From: Candidatus Levyibacteriota bacterium
GTDB lineage: Bacteria; Patescibacteria; Microgenomatia; Levybacterales; UBA12049
Length of the DNA: 16,122 bases
Direction of reading: 5' to 3'
NCBI GenBank assembly: GCA_027334565.1
Contig: DAHWUP010000012.1
Coordinates: 1 to 16,122 of the forward strand
The notes beneath the pieces were generated by a model. It was not told the origin of the DNA, made no database searches, and saw only the letters and a program-made list of their open reading frames with translations. A program made the translations under genes and the position numbers. Shown here in pieces: positions 12,883 through 16,122 of this stretch (its first letter is position 1; each line of letters starts with the position of its first letter).

Positions 12883-14292
12883 TTAGTGCTTACCGTGCGG
12901 TTTGGGAGTAGGGGTCGGAGTAACTGTCACCGAAACAGTAGGCGTAGGAGTCGGAGTAGGCGTTACCGTAACGTTGCCGGCAGCTACCAGCGCCTTGTAG
13001 GCGTCGGCCCTGCCATAAATCCAGTCGGTGCCGGTGCCCGAGATCTTATCGGCGCTGTTTTCAACGATGCTTTCAACTTGAGCGTTGGTAAGAGACGGAT
13101 TATAGCTAAACACCAGTCCGACGATTCCGGCAACAACCGGGGCCGACATCGAAGTACCATGCCCGAATTTATAGCAATATCCGTTTGCGTCGCAGACAGG
13201 CTGGGGTGCAAGGTTGCTGGTCGAGTCTTTCCAGGTAGAAAAAACATAATCGCCAGGTGCGGCCATATCAACCCAAGTTCCGTAAGTAGAAAAAGAAGCC
13301 AGTTGGTCGGTATTGTCGGTTGCCGCTACCGAGATCACGTTTTGATATGAAGCAGGATATACGAGGTTTGTATTCCCCAGATTTCCCGCGGCGGCGACCA
13401 CAACCGCCCCGTTGTTCCATGCATAATTTACCGCGTTGAGTAGAGTTCTGGAACCGGTTGTCCATCCCAAGCTAAGGTTGATGACTTTGGCTTTATTGGC
13501 AATAGCCCAGGTGATCCCGTTAGCAACGTTTGAGACCGTAACGCTTCCGTTGTCATTGATTATCTTCCCGTTCAAAAGAGCGCAGTCGGGACAAACACTG
13601 GCGACACCCAATCCGTTATTGGTTACCGCTCCGACGATTCCGGCAACATGCGTACCATGCCCGTAAACGTCAAGATAACCTGACGAGGAATTGGTAAAAT
13701 CGGTATTGGCAACGATCTTGCCTGCAAGATCTTCGTGATTTACGTTTATGCCACTGTCAAGAATCGCCACCCTGACATTCGATGATCCCTCGGAAATGTC
13801 GTAAGCCTGAGTAGCTTTAATATCCGCCCCCACGGTTCCGGTGATGCCGTTAATGACCTGTCCGGTATTTTGTAGAAACCACTGGTTTGCGGCAAAATAG
13901 GTGTCATTCGGCGTTAAAAAGGCGTGGCCGATATAATTAAATTCGGCATAATCAACGTTAGGGTTATGTTGCAGTGTTGTAAGCACGGTGTTTTCCGAAG
14001 TTTTTGGTACGCTGATGATGAGTACGTGAAGTTTATCGATGCTTCCGGTTTGTTTCGCGCTTACACCCTGCAGTACGTTATTAACCATAGAGGAAGGCAC
14101 ACCGGTTTTGAATTCGACGAGTATCTGTCCCGGAACATGGGGGTCGGTATTTGAGCTTTGGGCGTTGGCTGCCTTTGACACGGTTAAGACGAAAAGAAAT
14201 CCCGCAGTTAGAACAAGGAATAAAAACAAGGTAAATATTTTTACCACAAATCCCTTTTTGAAGATTGATTTATGCGGTTTGAAAATTTTCAT
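12883..14292 (-). CDS. Secreted subtilisin-like serine protease (S8 family)
   Basis: 469 residues. A basic start and signal peptide (about 17-44, likely cut after ANA) is followed by an I9-type propeptide (about 52-122, QILVEFKTG to VDYAEFNY) and the catalytic domain. The triad is D179 (AILDSGIN), H212 (GHGTHVAGIVGA) and S381 (GTSMSAP), with oxyanion N304 (AAGN). Cysteine pairs C234/C237 and C368/C373 may form disulfides. The order is that of thermitase-like subtilases. The C-terminus is a low-complexity Thr/Pro/Val tail (about 440-463) ending in a basic-His stretch, likely an extended, possibly glycosylated stalk; no sortase motif is seen. It probably degrades proteins outside the cell for nutrients or matures surface proteins. 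A TTGACA/TACAAT promoter lies just upstream. Confidence 0.92.
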   Translation of the reverse strand: MKIFKPHKSIFKKGFVVKIFTLFLFLVLTAGFLFVLTVSKAANAQSSNTDPHVPGQILVEFKTGVPSSMVNNVLQGVSAKQTGSIDKLHVLIISVPKTSENTVLTTLQHNPNVDYAEFNYIGHAFLTPNDTYFAANQWFLQNTGQVINGITGTVGADIKATQAYDISEGSSNVRVAILDSGINVNHEDLAGKIVANTDFTNSSSGYLDVYGHGTHVAGIVGAVTNNGLGVASVCPDCALLNGKIINDNGSVTVSNVANGITWAIANKAKVINLSLGWTTGSRTLLNAVNYAWNNGAVVVAAAGNLGNTNLVYPASYQNVISVAATDNTDQLASFSTYGTWVDMAAPGDYVFSTWKDSTSNLAPQPVCDANGYCYKFGHGTSMSAPVVAGIVGLVFSYNPSLTNAQVESIVENSADKISGTGTDWIYGRADAYKALVAAGNVTVTPTPTPTPTVSVTVTPTPTPKPHGKH

Positions 14293-14301
14293 CGTTCAAG
14301 A

Positions 14302-14331
14302 ATTGTATATTATCTATGCTGAGTATGTCAA
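14302..14331 (-). promoter_or_regulatory. Promoter of the subtilase gene
   Basis: On the minus strand TTGACA (14331-14326), an 18-base spacer and TACAAT (14307-14302) precede the ATG at 14292 by nine bases. Only two or three leader bases are expected. It lies over the end of a possible transposase remnant. Confidence 0.6.
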
Positions 14332-14460
14332 TCCTATCTTGCGCTGGCACGATATTTGCAATAATTTGACAACTTCTTCCGATGTTTTGTAATTAAATGC
14401 TTGATGCGGACTCCTTAGGTTTCCCATATGTTCCGGATGTTTTTTATACACAGTGCTTTA
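14314..14460 (-). pseudogene. Possible transposase/integrase C-terminal remnant
   Basis: An open stretch on the minus strand, bounded by a stop at about 14460 and a TAG at 14316-14314, encodes a peptide containing LRSPHQAFNYKTSEEVV. This resembles the C-terminal block of DDE transposases and retroviral-type integrases (consensus near RPHQALNYKTPAEV). The rest of the gene is missing on both sides. From the ATG at 14427 it is only 37 codons. It may mark an old insertion in the 177-base gap (14293-14469), which otherwise holds only the subtilase promoter. The match is by eye and short. Confidence 0.4.
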
Positions 14461-14469
14461 GTTAGGTAG

Positions 14470-14787
14470 TCATGAAACTTTTTTATTTAAGATCAACCCT
14501 TCCTTTTTAAGCTTAGGCAAATCTTTTAATTGTGCCTCACGTTTCATAGCTTCCTTTCTTGTTTGATACCCCTCCGTGTAGACAAGCTCGAATGAGGAAA
14601 ACCTTCGCATGTATTTTGCGGATTTCGAAGATTTCGATTTGTGTTGTTTTAGTCGTTGTTCAAGATTATTTGTTTGTCCGATATAAAGAGTATTCGAAGA
14701 AGTTCGAAGAATGTAGACGATAAATTTCCCTTCACCTTCGTTCGTAATGTCCGACTTATCGGTTTTGGAATTTTTAATGTTATTCAT
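14470..14787 (-). CDS. Single-domain GIY-YIG nuclease (UPF0213/YhbQ-like)
   Basis: 105 residues. A polar, low-complexity start (1-20) precedes the GIY-YIG domain (about 22-100). The two signature parts are VYILRTSSNTLYIGQTN (24-40), with Y25 and Y35, the catalytic arginine is R45 (LEQRLKQH), and the metal-binding glutamate is probably E84 (MKREAQLK). The block FELVYTEGYQTRKEAMKREAQLK is typical of the YhbQ/URI group. The domain cuts DNA strands in repair enzymes and homing endonucleases; the role of free-standing copies is poorly known, and they are abundant in CPR genomes. It lies between a possible transposase remnant and a complex palindromic block and may be part of a mobile unit. No Shine-Dalgarno sequence. 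Confidence 0.88.
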   Translation of the reverse strand: MNNIKNSKTDKSDITNEGEGKFIVYILRTSSNTLYIGQTNNLEQRLKQHKSKSSKSAKYMRRFSSFELVYTEGYQTRKEAMKREAQLKDLPKLKKEGLILNKKVS

Positions 14788-14812
14788 CTGCTTTTTATTC
14801 TAACGCTATAGT

Positions 14813-14919
14813 CTCGAGTGAACGAAGTGGGTTGAACAGCTACCGGACTTGTACCCATAAAGTGTCTTCGTTTCACTCCGAGATTCGAAGGAAACGCAGA
14901 ATTTATGCGTAAATTCTGC
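14813..14919. repeat. Complex palindromic block beside the GIY-YIG gene
   Basis: A 15-base arm CTCGAGTGAACGAAG (14813-14827) faces the 17-base arm CTTCGTTTCACTCCGAG (14866-14882), pairing with two single-base bulges across a 38-base loop. Overlapping alternatives exist: CTTCG (14866-14870) can instead pair with CGAAG (14886-14890), and CGTTTC (14869-14874) with GAAACG (14891-14896). A second hairpin has perfect 10-bp arms GCAGAATTTA (14896-14905) and TAAATTCTGC (14910-14919) with a TGCG loop. There is no T tract, so it is not an ordinary terminator. It looks like a REP-like or transposon-end structure. Confidence 0.65.
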
Positions 14920-15110
14920 ATAAATTTTGCACTCAATTAGAAAAATATTTAAGACCGGGGCAAAATTCAGCTGGCGAAGTTACCCGTAGGTGGAACCAGA
15001 TTCTTCCGAGTCTATTAAATACCTTCGAAAAAATCAAAGCCTTAGGTATCTTTACCTACGAAAACGGTAACGTCAAGATGATTGTACCAAAAAGGGAGGA
15101 AAATGTTTAA
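14913..15110 (+). pseudogene. 5'-truncated gene of unknown family
   Basis: The plus-strand frame is open for 65 codons from 14913 to TAA at 15108-15110, directly after a TAA inside the second hairpin. The translation is protein-like (for example RRWNQILPSLLNTFEKIK and FTYENGNVKMIVPKREENV), but no ATG occurs until 15078 near the end. This suggests the 3' end of a gene whose front part was lost or replaced by the palindromic block. Its end overlaps the start of the PLD gene by 8 bases, as expected for genes once in one operon. I do not recognise the family. Confidence 0.45.
15094..15099 (+). promoter_or_regulatory. Shine-Dalgarno sequence GGGAGG for the PLD gene
   Basis: GGGAGG (15094-15099) sits three bases before the ATG at 15103. 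It is the only clear Shine-Dalgarno sequence I see in the window and decides this start over the in-frame ATG at 15082. Confidence 0.75.
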
Positions 15111-15543
15111 TTCAACTCTTTTTGACGAAAACACATTCTACTCTGCCTTCTTCAATGATTTGGAAACTTGTAAAAAAGAGGTAATCATTGAATGTCCGTT
15201 TATAACATCTGAAAGAACTAAACCATTGATTCCATTATTTATTAGATTAATAGAAAAAGGAGTAAAGATATACATAATGACAAGAGACCCTAAGGAACAC
15301 GAGGAAACAATGGAATACCAATCTGAGGAAATGATTCAAGTTTTTGAAAGAATGGGAGTACAAGTACTGCTTTGTATAGGAAGCCATCATAGGAAACTTG
15401 CTATTCTTGATCGAAAAATTCTTTACGAAGGGAGCCTAAATATTCTTTCCCAAACCAAAAGCCGGGAAATCATGAGAAGGATTGACAATCAAAAAATAAC
15501 AACTGAAACATTTAATTTTCTTAAACTATACAAATTTATTTAA
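15103..15543 (+). CDS. Phospholipase D-family (HKD) domain protein
   Basis: 146 residues from ATG 15103. One HKD motif is complete: H96-x-K98, D103 and G110-S-x-N113, in GSHHRKLAILDRKILYEGSLN order; the front part has the usual strand ECPFITSERTKPLIPLF (30-46) and KIYIMTRDPKEHEE (55-68). A PLD site needs two such motifs, so the protein should work as a homodimer. The sequence resembles PLD-like domains found with helicases and mobile elements, acting on DNA, more than lipid hydrolases; this is recollection. It has a Shine-Dalgarno sequence, uses AGA/AGG arginine codons and is AT-rich, unlike the middle of the window, so recent transfer is plausible. Its TAA shares the bases TTAA with the stop of the convergent gene. 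Confidence 0.85.
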   Translation: MFNSTLFDENTFYSAFFNDLETCKKEVIIECPFITSERTKPLIPLFIRLIEKGVKIYIMTRDPKEHEETMEYQSEEMIQVFERMGVQVLLCIGSHHRKLAILDRKILYEGSLNILSQTKSREIMRRIDNQKITTETFNFLKLYKFI

Positions 15544-16122
15544 GCTATTACTCTAGCTGAAGAATTATATCTGTCGTAGGACGGGCTGCTTATCCATCTA
15601 CTTCCATCCCAGTTTGGTACGAATCGATGATCAATTGTGGGAAAATGATGCTCGGAACCAAGTCCATTTGATTTAAGCACGGTTAAAAAATCTTCGCGAG
15701 TACCCGTAATGTTTGATGTTGGGTCTGCCAAAATCCTTTCTGTTTGACCATTTAAACCACTGTCTATTGCTAGATAAGCGTGGGTATTCGATGAAACAAA
15801 CTTACAACTAACCCCTCTAAGTTCAAGCATTGCAATTTCAATAGCAGCAAGGTCTGAACAAACAGCTGTGTTTTCTACAACAACCTTTCCCACTCCCGGG
15901 GCGTACCATTTGTCTGATTTCCGAACACCCTGTCCGTAGGCAACTGAGGCATGCACATAGTTTGTAACACGTGCTAAATCTTCAGGTGTTTTAATTTGAG
16001 GGGAATATCTTAATCCTCTATCAAGGATTCTATCTAGATACGGATCGTTAAGATTAAAGCCCACTATATCTTTTCTTCCTTGCGATAACCAATCTGGAGC
16101 ATTATTTTGAGGTTCCCAAAAG
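15540..16122 (-). CDS. Transglutaminase-like protein (5' end beyond window)
   Basis: The frame is open from the window edge to TAA at 15542-15540, giving at least 193 codons; a GTG at 16064 exists, but the frame continues upstream with sensible sequence (WEPQNNAPDWLSQG), so the true start is probably outside. Counting from the codon at 16064, the Cys-His-Asp triad of the transglutaminase-like/papain fold is C69 (NTAVCSDLAAIE), H95 (NTHAYLAID) and D114 (ILADPTSN). Members cleave or link peptide bonds, often as proteases or amidases; those with this short layout are mostly uncharacterised. No signal peptide can be judged. It overlaps the PLD gene tail to tail by 4 bp. Confidence 0.7.
   Translation of the reverse strand, partial: FWEPQNNAPDWLSQGRKDIVGFNLNDPYLDRILDRGLRYSPQIKTPEDLARVTNYVHASVAYGQGVRKSDKWYAPGVGKVVVENTAVCSDLAAIEIAMLELRGVSCKFVSSNTHAYLAIDSGLNGQTERILADPTSNITGTREDFLTVLKSNGLGSEHHFPTIDHRFVPNWDGSRWISSPSYDRYNSSARVIA

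Noticed and set aside
12896..12970. Repeat-rich stretch at the end of the subtilase gene, seen as a possible tandem repeat array
   Set aside because: It is the coding sequence of the Thr/Pro tail; no spacer-repeat pattern of a CRISPR array is present here or anywhere in the window.

Overview
The window looks like chromosome of a Candidate Phyla Radiation (Patescibacteria) bacterium, perhaps of the Microgenomates group. This is an inference. It rests on the AT-rich, very tightly packed gene set, the many small single-pass membrane proteins, the near absence of Shine-Dalgarno sequences, tRNA genes without an encoded CCA, and exported protein families I recall from such genomes. TGA is used as a stop, so the code is not the Gracilibacteria code.

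Layout. The left edge (1-457, minus) is the N-terminal part of a Fic-family protein with a consensus promoter ending at its start codon. Two tRNA-Leu genes (GAG, CAG) follow on the minus strand. Positions 917-2243 (plus) hold a two-gene unit for a membrane-anchored Pro/Thr-rich protein and an exported helical protein. Next come an SRPBCC protein (minus), a large GT-C glycosyltransferase (plus), and a minus-strand pair of an orphan membrane sensor and a zinc-ribbon membrane protein. Then follow a serine hydrolase of the class A beta-lactamase fold (plus), a small conserved membrane protein (minus), two related membrane-anchored alpha/beta hydrolases (minus) around a GH18-type glycosidase (plus), and a FecR-like protein. 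A bacterial PH-domain protein, an unlisted 58-residue membrane protein, a 3-TM protein, the 16S rRNA dimethyltransferase RsmA/KsgA and a secreted S8 subtilase complete the core.

The right end (about 14300-16122) looks accessory: a possible transposase remnant, a GIY-YIG nuclease gene beside a complex palindromic block, a 5'-truncated gene, a PLD-family protein with the only clear Shine-Dalgarno sequence in the window, and a transglutaminase-like protein cut by the edge.

Common threads. Most of the proteins act at or outside the membrane (hydrolases, protease, glycosidase, glycosyltransferase, anchored sensors), so the core is mainly a cell-surface and secretome neighbourhood. At many genes a -10 hexamer ends exactly six bases before the start codon, which predicts leaderless mRNAs. 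All six convergent gene pairs abut or overlap (from a 4 bp overlap to an 8 bp gap), so transcription must stop inside coding sequence; two candidate terminators straddle the stop codons.
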